From: Neisseriaceae bacterium CLB008
Lineage (GTDB): Bacteria; Pseudomonadota; Gammaproteobacteria; Burkholderiales; Neisseriaceae
Length of the DNA: 64,000 bases
Direction: 5' to 3'
Assembly: GCA_041228285.1 (NCBI GenBank)
Contig: CP166133.1
Location: 1,302,001 to 1,366,000, forward strand
Shown: positions 17,381-25,407 of the stretch, piece after piece
How the letters are laid out: each line of letters begins with the position of its first letter
Position numbering within the stretch: position 1 is the first letter of the stretch
Translations under genes and position numbers: made by a program
The notes under the pieces: model-generated
What the model saw: the letters and a program-made list of their open reading frames with translations, nothing else
Databases searched by the model: none
Told to the model about the DNA's origin: nothing

Positions 17381-18331
17381 ATGAACGAATTTGATTTTAT
17401 TCGTCGTTACCTCAATCAAGCTCAGAAAGATTCTGAGCTGATTTTGTCTATTGGCGATGACGCCGCCATTTTACGGCCTAATCCTGCCTACGATTTACAC
17501 ATCAGTGCCGACATGCTGGTGGAGAACCGGCATTTTTTTGCTGGGGTCGATCCGGCGGATTTGGCACATAAAGCACTGGCGGTGAATCTGTCTGACATGG
17601 CGGCAATGGGCGCGAAGCCACGCTGGGTAGTGTTGAGCGTGGCGTTGCCGGAGCTAAACGCCGATTGGCTGCAGGCTTTTTGCGATCAGCTGTTTGCCTT
17701 GGCCAACGAGCATGGCGTACAGTTGATTGGAGGCGACACCACCAAGGGGCCGCTGACCCTCAACGTGACCATCATCGGCCAAACGCCTAAAGGCCAAAGC
17801 CTACGCCGTAGCCACGCCAAAGCCGGAGATGACGTCTGGGTGTCCGGCCAGCTGGGTTTGGCTGCCTGTGCTTTACACCATCATTTTGGGAATGAAGCCT
17901 TGCCCGATGAGGTGTTTACTTTGTTTGAGCGGGCCCGAAATCGGCCTACCGCTAGGGTGGCCTTAGGGCGAGCGTTACTGCCGTATGCCCATGCAGCCCA
18001 AGACTTGTCCGATGGTTTAGCCCAGGATTTACAGCATATTTTAAGCGCCTCAGGCGTTGGCGCGCGCATCAATGCTGATGCGGTCCCAACCCATGATTAC
18101 ATACGTGGCCTATCCAAGCATTACGCCTATGCCTTAGCCGGTGGTGATGATTATGAATTGCTGTTTACTGCGCCCACGGCCTGCCGCGTGGCGTTATTGG
18201 AAATCAGCAAGCAGGTGAACGTACCGATCACCCAAGTCGGCACCATCACCGCTGAAAAGGGCTTACAATTGGTGAATCAGCAAGGTGAGCCTATTTTACT
18301 TAACCAATATGGATTTGATCATTTCTCATGA
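17381..18331 (+). CDS. thiL: Thiamine-monophosphate kinase
   Basis: 316 residues. It phosphorylates thiamine monophosphate to the active cofactor. The N-terminal MNEFDFIRRYL, GDDAAIL, the ATP/Mg region ADMLVENRHF, LADMAAMGA-type motif (NLSDMAAMGAKPRW) and IGGDTTKG are diagnostic. The stop overlaps the pgpA start by four bases (ATGA), showing translational coupling; thiL-pgpA adjacency is very common in proteobacteria. Confidence 0.95.
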   Translation: MNEFDFIRRYLNQAQKDSELILSIGDDAAILRPNPAYDLHISADMLVENRHFFAGVDPADLAHKALAVNLSDMAAMGAKPRWVVLSVALPELNADWLQAFCDQLFALANEHGVQLIGGDTTKGPLTLNVTIIGQTPKGQSLRRSHAKAGDDVWVSGQLGLAACALHHHFGNEALPDEVFTLFERARNRPTARVALGRALLPYAHAAQDLSDGLAQDLQHILSASGVGARINADAVPTHDYIRGLSKHYAYALAGGDDYELLFTAPTACRVALLEISKQVNVPITQVGTITAEKGLQLVNQQGEPILLNQYGFDHFS

Positions 18332-18822
18332 CGACAAAAACCCCCGTGACGCCTACGTTTAAATGGCTGAAAGAAGATTATTTTTGCATGACGGCCTTTG
18401 GTTTTGGTGCCGGTTTAGCACCGTTTGCGCCCGGTACTTTTGGTACCTTGCCGGCTTTAGTCATTGCCTACGTGTTGTTCAGCTTAGGTATGTCGCCGTT
18501 GGCGCTGTCTATTTTGTGCTGGCCGCTTTTTTTCATCGGCATCTATATTTGTCAGCATGCGGAAGATAAAGTGGGCGTGAGCGACTATGGCGGCATCGTC
18601 TGGGACGAGATTGTGGCCATGCTGTTGATCTTGTGTACCGTACCGTTTAGCTTTGGCTGGTGGCTGTTGGCCTTTATCTTATTTCGCTTGTTTGATGCTT
18701 TAAAGCCTTGGCCCATTAGCCATTTTAACGACAAGGTACACGGCGGTTTCGGCATCATGCTAGACGACATATTGGCCGCTATTCCGTGCATTGTGATTTT
18801 GGGTGTGTTGCAGTGGTTTTAA
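18328..18822 (+). CDS. pgpA: Phosphatidylglycerophosphatase A
   Basis: 164 residues with several membrane segments. It dephosphorylates phosphatidylglycerol phosphate, giving the phosphatidylglycerol that the cardiolipin synthase at 50.5 kb would use. The family motifs GFGAGLAPFAPGTFGTLPAL (about residues 25-44) and YGGIVWDEIVAM (about 87-98) are visible. Second gene of the thiL operon. Confidence 0.94.
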   Translation: MTTKTPVTPTFKWLKEDYFCMTAFGFGAGLAPFAPGTFGTLPALVIAYVLFSLGMSPLALSILCWPLFFIGIYICQHAEDKVGVSDYGGIVWDEIVAMLLILCTVPFSFGWWLLAFILFRLFDALKPWPISHFNDKVHGGFGIMLDDILAAIPCIVILGVLQWF

Positions 18823-18837
18823 CCTTAGGGAGCCGTT

Positions 18838-19218
18838 ATGTTTGAAGATGAACCTGATATTGTGGTGGAGGCAGAGCCAGAGTATTTACCTAGCCGCAGC
18901 AACATCATGAACGACGTGTATGCGTTTAGCTACCGCATCACCATTCGCAACGAGGGCGAAGAGCCTGCTATTTTGCGCCGCCGCTACTGGTTAATCACCA
19001 ATGCTAAGGGCGAGGTACAGGAAGTGTCTGGCCCCGGTGTGGTGGGTGAAGAGCCGCTCTTATTGCCTGGCGATGAGTTTGAATACACCAGCGGCGCCAC
19101 CGTAACCACGCCCTGGGCATCGATGGAAGGGCATTATGAGTTTGAGCTCAGCGATGGGTCTTTTTTCAAGGTCGACATCCCCTTGTTTCATTTAAAAGCA
19201 GAGATTACCTTACAATAA
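18838..19218 (+). CDS. apaG: ApaG protein
   Basis: 126 residues, single ApaG (FN3-like beta) domain: FSYRITIRNEGEEPAILRRRYW, VSGPGVVGEEPLLLPGDEFEYTSG and the final GHYEFELSDGSFFKVDIP. The cellular role is still unclear in the family; effects on ApaH/diadenosine polyphosphate have been suggested because of genetic linkage to apaH, but apaH is absent here. An AGGGAG site precedes the ATG; the next gene starts one base after the stop. Confidence 0.93.
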   Translation: MFEDEPDIVVEAEPEYLPSRSNIMNDVYAFSYRITIRNEGEEPAILRRRYWLITNAKGEVQEVSGPGVVGEEPLLLPGDEFEYTSGATVTTPWASMEGHYEFELSDGSFFKVDIPLFHLKAEITLQ

Positions 19219-19219
19219 T

Positions 19220-21016
19220 ATGAGTCAACCTAAAAATAAGATTTTAGTGCCTACAGGCAAGGGCGGCGAGTGGGCCACGATCAAGTCCCTCCTGCCGTTT
19301 GTGTGGCAGTTTAAATGGCGCGTCAGTTTGGCCATTTTTTGTTTGGTGGCGGCCAAAGTGGCCGGTGTCACCTTACCTTTGTATTTAAAAGACATTGTCG
19401 ATCAATTAAGCGTGCCTAACGTTGCCTTGGTGTTGCCGATCGGGGCTTTGATTGGTTATGGCGTGGCGCGTCTGAGCAGCAGCATCTTTGCCGAACTGCG
19501 TGATGCGCTGTTTGCGCGAGTGACCAATGGGTCGATCAAGGAAGTTGCGACACAGGTGTTCCAGCATATTTTCACCCTGTCGATGCGTTTTCATCTCAAG
19601 CGCCAAACAGGTGGCGTGACCCGCGACATCGAGCGGGGCACGAAGGGCATCGGCTTTTTGCTGAACTTTACCATTTTCAATATCTTGCCCACGCTTTTAG
19701 AGCTGGTGATGGTGGCGGCGGTGCTGTTGTGGCGCTATGACTTATGGTTTGCCTTGGTGACGATGAGCACCATTGGCGCCTACATCGCCTTTACTCTGTT
19801 TGTGACCGAAAAACGCATGGCCTATCGCCGCCAGATGAACGAACTCGACAGTAAAGCCAATACCAAAGCGGTTGACGCCATGCTCAACTACGAAACGGTG
19901 AAGTATTTTAGCAACGAGCGCTATGAAGAAAAGCGCTACGACGCCAATATGAATAAATGGTTGCGCTCTGCGGTACGCAATCAGGTGTCGCTGAATTTTT
20001 TAAATGCCGGCCAAGGCATCATCATCGCCAGCGGCATCACGCTGCTTTTATGGCTGTCGGCTGAAGGAGTGGTGAAGGGCACCATGAGCGTTGGCGACGT
20101 GGTGTTGGTGTCGGCCTATTTGACTCAGCTGTATGCTCCGCTTAATTTCCTAGGCTTTGTTTATCGTGAAATCAAGCATTCTCTCGCCGATATGGAGCGC
20201 ATGTTTTCGCTCTTTAAAGAAGGTCAGGAGGTCTCTGATGCACCAGAGGCACACACCTTAAGCACGCAGCAGGCGACCATAGAATTTCGCCACGTGGACT
20301 TTGGTTATGAGGCCAATCGACAAATTCTCTACGACGTAAATTTCACTATTGAGGCGGGTAAAACTTTGGCTGTGGTGGGTTCGTCAGGTGCGGGTAAGTC
20401 GACGTTGTCGCGGTTGTTATTCCGCTTTTATGACGTCACCGGCGGCGCCGTGTTGATTAATGGTACCGACATTCGCGCGATCACCCAAAGCAGTCTACGC
20501 CAGCACATCGGTATTGTGCCACAGGACACGGTGTTGTTTAACGACACCATTAAATACAATATTGCCTATGGTCAGCCAGGCGCCACTGATGCACAAATTG
20601 AAGAAGTGGCCAAGGCCGCCAGCATTCACGACTTCATCATGAGCCTCCCCGATGGCTACGAAACCGAAGTGGGCGAGCGTGGGCTGAAATTGTCTGGCGG
20701 TGAAAAACAGCGGGTGGCGATTGCCCGAACCTTATTGAAGAATCCACCGATTTTGATTTTGGATGAAGCCACCAGTGCCCTCGATACCCGTACCGAACGG
20801 GCGATTCAAGAAGAGTTGGTGCAGGTCGCTAAAGACAGAACCACGTTGATCATTGCTCATAGGCTGTCGACTATTGTCGATGCCGACCAAATCATGGTGA
20901 TGGACGGCGGCAAAGTGATTGAACAGGGGACTCATCATGAGCTCTTACGCTTAGACGGGCGTTATGCCCAGATGTGGGCCATGCAGCAGGCCAGCGCCGA
21001 GGTGGTTGAGGGTTAA
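19220..21016 (+). CDS. ABC exporter of the ATM1/HMT1 (ABCB7) type
   Basis: 598 residues: six membrane helices fused to an ATPase with Walker A GSSGAGKST, Q-loop VPQDTVLFNDT, signature LSGGEKQRVAIA, Walker B ILILDEATSALD and switch IIAHRLSTI. The N-terminal domain has the ATM1-type region RFHLKRQTGGVTRDIERGTKG and ALVTMSTIGAYIAFTLFVT. Bacterial members export glutathione-bound or heavy-metal-related substrates; the precise cargo here is unknown. Last gene of the thiL-pgpA-apaG operon, followed by a strong terminator. Confidence 0.9.
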   Translation: MSQPKNKILVPTGKGGEWATIKSLLPFVWQFKWRVSLAIFCLVAAKVAGVTLPLYLKDIVDQLSVPNVALVLPIGALIGYGVARLSSSIFAELRDALFARVTNGSIKEVATQVFQHIFTLSMRFHLKRQTGGVTRDIERGTKGIGFLLNFTIFNILPTLLELVMVAAVLLWRYDLWFALVTMSTIGAYIAFTLFVTEKRMAYRRQMNELDSKANTKAVDAMLNYETVKYFSNERYEEKRYDANMNKWLRSAVRNQVSLNFLNAGQGIIIASGITLLLWLSAEGVVKGTMSVGDVVLVSAYLTQLYAPLNFLGFVYREIKHSLADMERMFSLFKEGQEVSDAPEAHTLSTQQATIEFRHVDFGYEANRQILYDVNFTIEAGKTLAVVGSSGAGKSTLSRLLFRFYDVTGGAVLINGTDIRAITQSSLRQHIGIVPQDTVLFNDTIKYNIAYGQPGATDAQIEEVAKAASIHDFIMSLPDGYETEVGERGLKLSGGEKQRVAIARTLLKNPPILILDEATSALDTRTERAIQEELVQVAKDRTTLIIAHRLSTIVDADQIMVMDGGKVIEQGTHHELLRLDGRYAQMWAMQQASAEVVEG

Positions 21017-21030
21017 GCTGACACAGAATT

Positions 21031-21067
21031 AAGCCCCCTTATGGTCAAGGCCATAAGGGGGCTTTTT
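21031..21067 (+). terminator. Strong intrinsic terminator of the thiL operon
   Basis: Perfect 14-bp stem AAGCCCCCTTATGG / CCATAAGGGGGCTT with a 6-base loop and a T-run. Confidence 0.93.
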
Positions 21068-21072
21068 ATTAG

Positions 21073-21630
21073 CTAGCATGCTTCTACTTGGCGTTTGATG
21101 TTGCGCAGCAGGCGGCGACGAATGATGCCGCTGCCTAGGCGTATCGACAGCCAATAGAAGCCACACCAAAATTGACTGCCCAAATCCGGACAAAAAATGC
21201 GGGTTTGGGTGGTCAAGCAGATCTCTTGCTTGACGGGATCCACACACTCTAGACGATAGCTCATCACCAGCTTGGCTACGCCTTTTTGTTCAAAGGCATG
21301 GAAAGCTGCGGCGGTGCCTGGGCGTATGAGGCCAAAGCCAGGACGCCAAAAACGGCCGATGAGGCCCAAGGCCAGTTCTTTGTGGTGGTCTTGCCCTAAG
21401 ACAGTAAAGCTGTCGATGCCAAAAGATGAGGTTTCTGCCGTACCAAGGCTGATTTTTTGCCACAGGCGGCTAGGCAGCGTACGCAGCGACAGCATGTTAC
21501 GTACTAAGGGGTCATTGATCGCTTGATGGGTCAAAATGGCGTTCATGATCTTGGCTTCGGGCGCGTAAATATGAATGCGATGGGTTTCTCGGTATTGAAA
21601 GCGAGGGGCGTAGTAATCAATTAAAGACAT
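21073..21630 (-). CDS. DUF2867-like protein of unknown function
   Basis: 185 residues from the ATG at 21630 (MSLIDYYAPRFQYRETH); a TTG six codons upstream is possible but less likely. The pattern DPLVRNMLSLRTLP, then FTVLGQDHHKELALGLIGRFW and the C-terminal WCGFYWLSIRLGSGIIRRRLL is what I expect from DUF2867 proteins, which have a helix-grip/SRPBCC-like fold. No enzyme activity can be assigned. Convergent with the ABC exporter gene. Confidence 0.6.
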   Translation of the reverse strand: MSLIDYYAPRFQYRETHRIHIYAPEAKIMNAILTHQAINDPLVRNMLSLRTLPSRLWQKISLGTAETSSFGIDSFTVLGQDHHKELALGLIGRFWRPGFGLIRPGTAAAFHAFEQKGVAKLVMSYRLECVDPVKQEICLTTQTRIFCPDLGSQFWCGFYWLSIRLGSGIIRRRLLRNIKRQVEAC

Positions 21631-21765
21631 GGCAAACGAAACGCTCAAAAGACGATGGCCTCATTGTAGTAGGGTAATTGCTCTAAGGCCAGTAAGGACA
21701 CGGGTTTGCGGCAATTTTAGGTTAAAGCGCAGTGGGCGGCGTATGCATTGGCAGTTAATGACCAT

Positions 21766-21792
21766 AAAAAAACCCCGAATAAGCTTCGGGGT
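21766..21792 (-). terminator. Intrinsic terminator of dacA
   Basis: On the minus strand ACCCCGAA / TTCGGGGT with a 5-base loop is followed by seven T's. Confidence 0.9.
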
Positions 21793-21813
21793 GATGGGTA
21801 AAGGCGTTAGGGT

Positions 21814-22956
21814 TTATTTAAACCATAATAAAATGGTGTCCCATAGGCGGCCAAAAAAGCCCGCTTCAGCGACTTCTTTTAAAGCCACTACGTCTTTGGT
21901 GGCAACCACTTCATCGCCGACCATGATTTTTAAGGTGCCTACCTTTTGGCCGGCCTTGATTGGGCCAACCAAAGGCTGAATGGTTTCCAGCGTGGGCTTG
22001 ATGTCGCCAGTTTGACCACGTGCTACGGTGACGTAAACCGCTTTGTCAAAGCCGACTTCGACCTCATTACTGGCGCCTTTATACACGCGGATTTTGGAAA
22101 TAGGCGTTTTGGCATCGTAAATTTTAGGGGTTTCAAACGCTTGTAGCGCCCAGTTTAACAGCTTGCTGCTTTCATTGGCGCGGGCTTCTGAACTTGCCGT
22201 GCCCACCACCACCGACAGCACACGGCGGCCGTTGCGGTTGCTGGAGGCAATCAGATTGTAGCCGGCGCTGTCGGTGTGGCCGGTTTTCAAGCCATCTACG
22301 CTGGCATCACGGTATAACAATAAATTTCGGTTTAACTGTTTAATATTGTTGTAGGTGAAGTCTTTAATGGAGTACAGTTTATAGTGCTCAGGAAAATCAG
22401 TCATGATTGCGCTGGATAGGGTAGCCAAATCACGCACAGTTGTGTAATGTTGTTCCCCTGGTAATCCAGTACTGTTTTCGAAGTTGGTGTTGTTCATGCC
22501 TAATTGGCGTGCTTGTTCGTTCATCATTACAGCGAAACCAGCCTCGCTACCCGCGATGGCTTCGGCAAGCGTCACACAAGCATCATTACCCGATTGAACA
22601 ATCATACCCTTGATGAGATCAGACACGGTCACGGGCACTTTTGGGTCCAAGAACATTCTCGAACCTTCGGTTTTCCAAGCGACTTCAGATGCGTATAGCT
22701 CTTGGTCCATGGATAAAGATTTTTGGTTTAGGGCTTTAAAGGTTAAGTAGGCCGTCATGAGCTTGGTTAATGAGGCGGGTTCAATGCGCTCATCCAAGTT
22801 TTTCTGTCCTAAGATCTGTCCACTTTGGACATCTTCAATCAAGAAGGCCGTGCCCGCTATCTCAGGAACGGGCGGCACGAAAGCAGTTTTTGCATGGGAC
22901 AAGGGGCTTAAGCCAAAAGTAGCGCTTAAGGCCAGCATGAGCAGGTGTTTTTTCAT
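21814..22956 (-). CDS. dacA: D-alanyl-D-alanine carboxypeptidase (PBP5/6 type)
   Basis: 380 residues from the ATG at 22956, chosen because it begins a clean signal peptide (MKKHLLMLALSATFGLSPLSHA). It trims the terminal D-Ala of periplasmic muropeptides. The penicillin-binding triad is Ser62-x-x-Lys65 (SLTK), SGN (VQSGNDAC) and KTG (GLKTGHT). The C-terminal PBP5_C beta-domain and a hydrophobic/amphipathic end (FFGRLWDTILLWFK) for membrane attachment are present. Divergent from ilvA. Confidence 0.93.
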   Translation of the reverse strand: MKKHLLMLALSATFGLSPLSHAKTAFVPPVPEIAGTAFLIEDVQSGQILGQKNLDERIEPASLTKLMTAYLTFKALNQKSLSMDQELYASEVAWKTEGSRMFLDPKVPVTVSDLIKGMIVQSGNDACVTLAEAIAGSEAGFAVMMNEQARQLGMNNTNFENSTGLPGEQHYTTVRDLATLSSAIMTDFPEHYKLYSIKDFTYNNIKQLNRNLLLYRDASVDGLKTGHTDSAGYNLIASSNRNGRRVLSVVVGTASSEARANESSKLLNWALQAFETPKIYDAKTPISKIRVYKGASNEVEVGFDKAVYVTVARGQTGDIKPTLETIQPLVGPIKAGQKVGTLKIMVGDEVVATKDVVALKEVAEAGFFGRLWDTILLWFK

Positions 22957-22990
22957 TTTGAACAGCTCTTTTTTAATTGATTGAACACGG

Positions 22991-23020
22991 GCACATGATT
23001 TATGGGTCGCAATCATGTGC
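22991..23020. repeat. Perfect 10-bp inverted repeat in the dacA/ilvA divergent region
   Basis: GCACATGATT (22991-23000) and AATCATGTGC (23011-23020) are exact complements around a 10-base spacer, 35 bases upstream of the dacA start. It could be an operator spanning one helical turn or a hairpin in the dacA leader. No T-run on either side. Confidence 0.55.
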
Positions 23021-23115
23021 ATGGCTTATGGCCTGCTTTGCAGGGTCTCGTATGACTGACAGTATGGTACGTTAAAAATTCAATAAAAACACTAGAAATA
23101 AACAGCGGAAACTCT

Positions 23116-24645
23116 ATGACTAATACCCATCAGCACTATTTGAAAAAAATATTGACCGCATCGGTATACGATGTGGCAACAGAAACCCCACTGGATCGGG
23201 GTCATAATCTCAGCAGACGCCTGAATAATAACATTTTCTTGAAGCGTGAAGACTTGCAACCGGTATTTTCATTTAAAATTCGCGGTGCCTACAATAAAAT
23301 GGCCAATTTAAGCGACGCTGAGCTGGCCAAAGGCGTGATTACCGCCAGTGCGGGCAACCACGCTCAAGGCGTGGCCTTGTCGGCTAAAGTATTGGGTTGT
23401 GAGGCCGTGGTGGTGATGCCGGCGACCACGCCACAGATTAAGATTGATGCAGTTCAGGGGCATGGCGCCAAAGTCGTGTTGCACGGCAATTCGTTTTCTG
23501 ACGCCTACGAGCACGCCATGAGTTTAGTGGCCACGGCAGGCAAGGTATACATTCCGCCGTTTGACGATCCCGACGTGATTGCGGGCCAAGGCACGGTAGG
23601 GATGGAGATTGTTCGTCAACATCATAAAAAAATTGACGCCATTTTTGTGCCCATCGGCGGCGGCGGTATTGCGGCCGGCGTTGCGGCCTACATTAAAAAC
23701 GTGCGCCCTGACATTAAGGTGATCGGCGTGGAACCGGTCGATTCTTGCGGCATGTATTTGTCGATTAAAGAAGACCGTCTGGTAAGCCTCTCAGAAGTGG
23801 GTCTGTTTGCCGATGGCGTGGCCGTGAAGCAAATGGGCGAAGAAACCTTTAAAATGTGTCGCGATCTGCTGGATGAGATCATCATGGTCGACACCGACGC
23901 CATGTGTTCGGCGATTAAAGACATTTTTGAAGACACCCGCAGCATCACCGAGCCTGCCGGTGCCTTAGCCTTGGCTGGCCTAAAGGCCTATATCGAGCGT
24001 GAAGGCGCCCAAGAGCAAACCTTGGTGGCGATTTGTACCGGGGCAAACATGAACTTTGATCGCCTTGGTCACGTGTCTGAGCGCACCGAGTTAAGCGAGC
24101 GGCGTGAGGCCATTTTGGCCGTGACCATTCCGGAAACACCGGGCAGTTTTAAGCGTTTCTGTCAGGTGATCGGTCAGCGCAGCGTTACTGAGTTTAACTA
24201 TCGCTTCGGTACCGCTGAAGAAGCGCACATTTTTGTCGGCATCCAAACCTCGGGCCGTCAAGACATTGCTAAGATCATGGCCGATTTGGCCGCCAATGAT
24301 TTTGGCGCCATTGATTTAACCGATGAAGAAATGGCCAAAATCCACATTCGCCACATGGTGGGTGGGCGCAGCGACAAAACCCTTAATGAGCGCGTGTTTA
24401 GCTTTGAGTTTCCTGAGCAGCCAGGCGCCTTGCTGCGCTTTTTAGAGGCAATGCAGCTGGATTGGAACATCAGCCTATTCCATTACCGCAATCACGGTGC
24501 CGATTTTGGCCGTGTGTTGGTCGGCGTGGAAGTACCAGAAGAAGACCATCCTGCGTTCGAAGCGTCGCTATTGGGCTTGGGCTATGCGCATAAAGAAGAA
24601 ACCCAAAACCCCGCCTACCAGCTTTTCTTACGCGGTAACCCATAA
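23116..24645 (+). CDS. ilvA: Threonine dehydratase, biosynthetic
   Basis: 509 residues, the long allosteric form: an N-terminal PLP catalytic domain (Lys54 in FSFKIRGAYNKM; PLP phosphate loop GGGGIAAGVAAY) and two C-terminal ACT-like domains (about residues 330-410 and 425-505) that bind isoleucine and valine. It deaminates threonine to 2-oxobutanoate, first step to isoleucine; the RidA-type protein at 10.7 kb could clean up the enamine it releases. Followed after 23 bases by rraB-like gene. Confidence 0.95.
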   Translation: MTNTHQHYLKKILTASVYDVATETPLDRGHNLSRRLNNNIFLKREDLQPVFSFKIRGAYNKMANLSDAELAKGVITASAGNHAQGVALSAKVLGCEAVVVMPATTPQIKIDAVQGHGAKVVLHGNSFSDAYEHAMSLVATAGKVYIPPFDDPDVIAGQGTVGMEIVRQHHKKIDAIFVPIGGGGIAAGVAAYIKNVRPDIKVIGVEPVDSCGMYLSIKEDRLVSLSEVGLFADGVAVKQMGEETFKMCRDLLDEIIMVDTDAMCSAIKDIFEDTRSITEPAGALALAGLKAYIEREGAQEQTLVAICTGANMNFDRLGHVSERTELSERREAILAVTIPETPGSFKRFCQVIGQRSVTEFNYRFGTAEEAHIFVGIQTSGRQDIAKIMADLAANDFGAIDLTDEEMAKIHIRHMVGGRSDKTLNERVFSFEFPEQPGALLRFLEAMQLDWNISLFHYRNHGADFGRVLVGVEVPEEDHPAFEASLLGLGYAHKEETQNPAYQLFLRGNP

Positions 24646-24668
24646 TTGAGATCAGGAGCCAGCCTTTC

Positions 24669-25064
24669 ATGAGCAGCATGACCCGCACCGACGTACAAAA
24701 CCTCTTTGACACCATCGCCGAAGAAAGCGGTTGGGATTTAACCACGCCCAAGCTGTGGCAGTATTTTTTTGTGGATGCCTCAGAAGCAGCCTTAAAAAAA
24801 GCCGTGTCGGTATTACAGCTGATGGGCTATCAGCTAGAACAGATTTTCCCCGCTCAAGTGGCTGAGGGTGAGGCACCGTATTTTTTCTTAATGGTGTCCA
24901 AGCTGGAAGTCCATACCGTGTCGTCGTTGCACAAGCGTAATGAAGAGTTGGCTAAGTTTGCTCAGAAAATGGGTTTGGCTGAGTACGACGGCATGGACGT
25001 CATCGATCCTGAAGAAGCGGATGAAGAGGGCGACGATGAGGGTTTAGAAACGCCCGAAAACTAG
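24669..25064 (+). CDS. rraB: RraB-family regulator of ribonuclease E
   Basis: 131 residues. The region LKKAVSVLQLMGYQLEQ, then LAKFAQKMGLAEYDGMDV and an acidic tail (EEADEEGDDEG) match RraB, which in E. coli binds RNase E and changes which mRNAs it cleaves. The acidic tail and central DYDG/EYDG motif are the best evidence. Ribosome site AGGAG lies about 11 bases upstream. Probably co-transcribed with ilvA, closed by the terminator at 25095. Confidence 0.75.
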   Translation: MSSMTRTDVQNLFDTIAEESGWDLTTPKLWQYFFVDASEAALKKAVSVLQLMGYQLEQIFPAQVAEGEAPYFFLMVSKLEVHTVSSLHKRNEELAKFAQKMGLAEYDGMDVIDPEEADEEGDDEGLETPEN

Positions 25065-25094
25065 CCTAATATTCAGCTATATCTTTATTAAGAC

Positions 25095-25126
25095 AGCAGC
25101 CTTGCTTCATGCAAGGCTGCTTTTTT
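25095..25126 (+). terminator. Intrinsic terminator of ilvA-rraB
   Basis: Perfect 11-bp stem AGCAGCCTTGC / GCAAGGCTGCT with a 5-base loop and T-run. Confidence 0.92.
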
Positions 25127-25325
25127 GATGCGTTTTTGGCGTGTAAATATTTGTTTTATAGTGTAAAGGGCTTAAAACCCACACTTATTTGCCTAGTTGC
25201 TTATGCGGATCGGCTAGGGTATTGGATTGTTGTATAAACTAGGTTAATCTAGTCTTTAGAATAAACACTCTTAATAGGGAAGGAACGAAGCAGCACTAAG
25301 TCTGAGCGCCAAATACGCGAAAAGA

Positions 25326-25385
25326 GGCCTTAAAGGCCCGTTCATGCGTGGGGTTCGGATGGTAATGATCTGGGTGAAGATCATT
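25326..25385 (+). promoter_or_regulatory. Structured leader of the APC permease gene (hairpins)
   Basis: In the 340-base gene-free stretch before the permease, GGCC-TTAAA-GGCC (25326-25338) and a perfect 8-bp hairpin AATGATCT / AGATCATT (25364-25385, 6-base loop) lie directly in front of the ribosome site AAAGGAG. I do not recognise a named riboswitch class. Confidence 0.3.
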
Positions 25386-25407
25386 CAAGCAAACAAAGGA
25401 GAATTGC

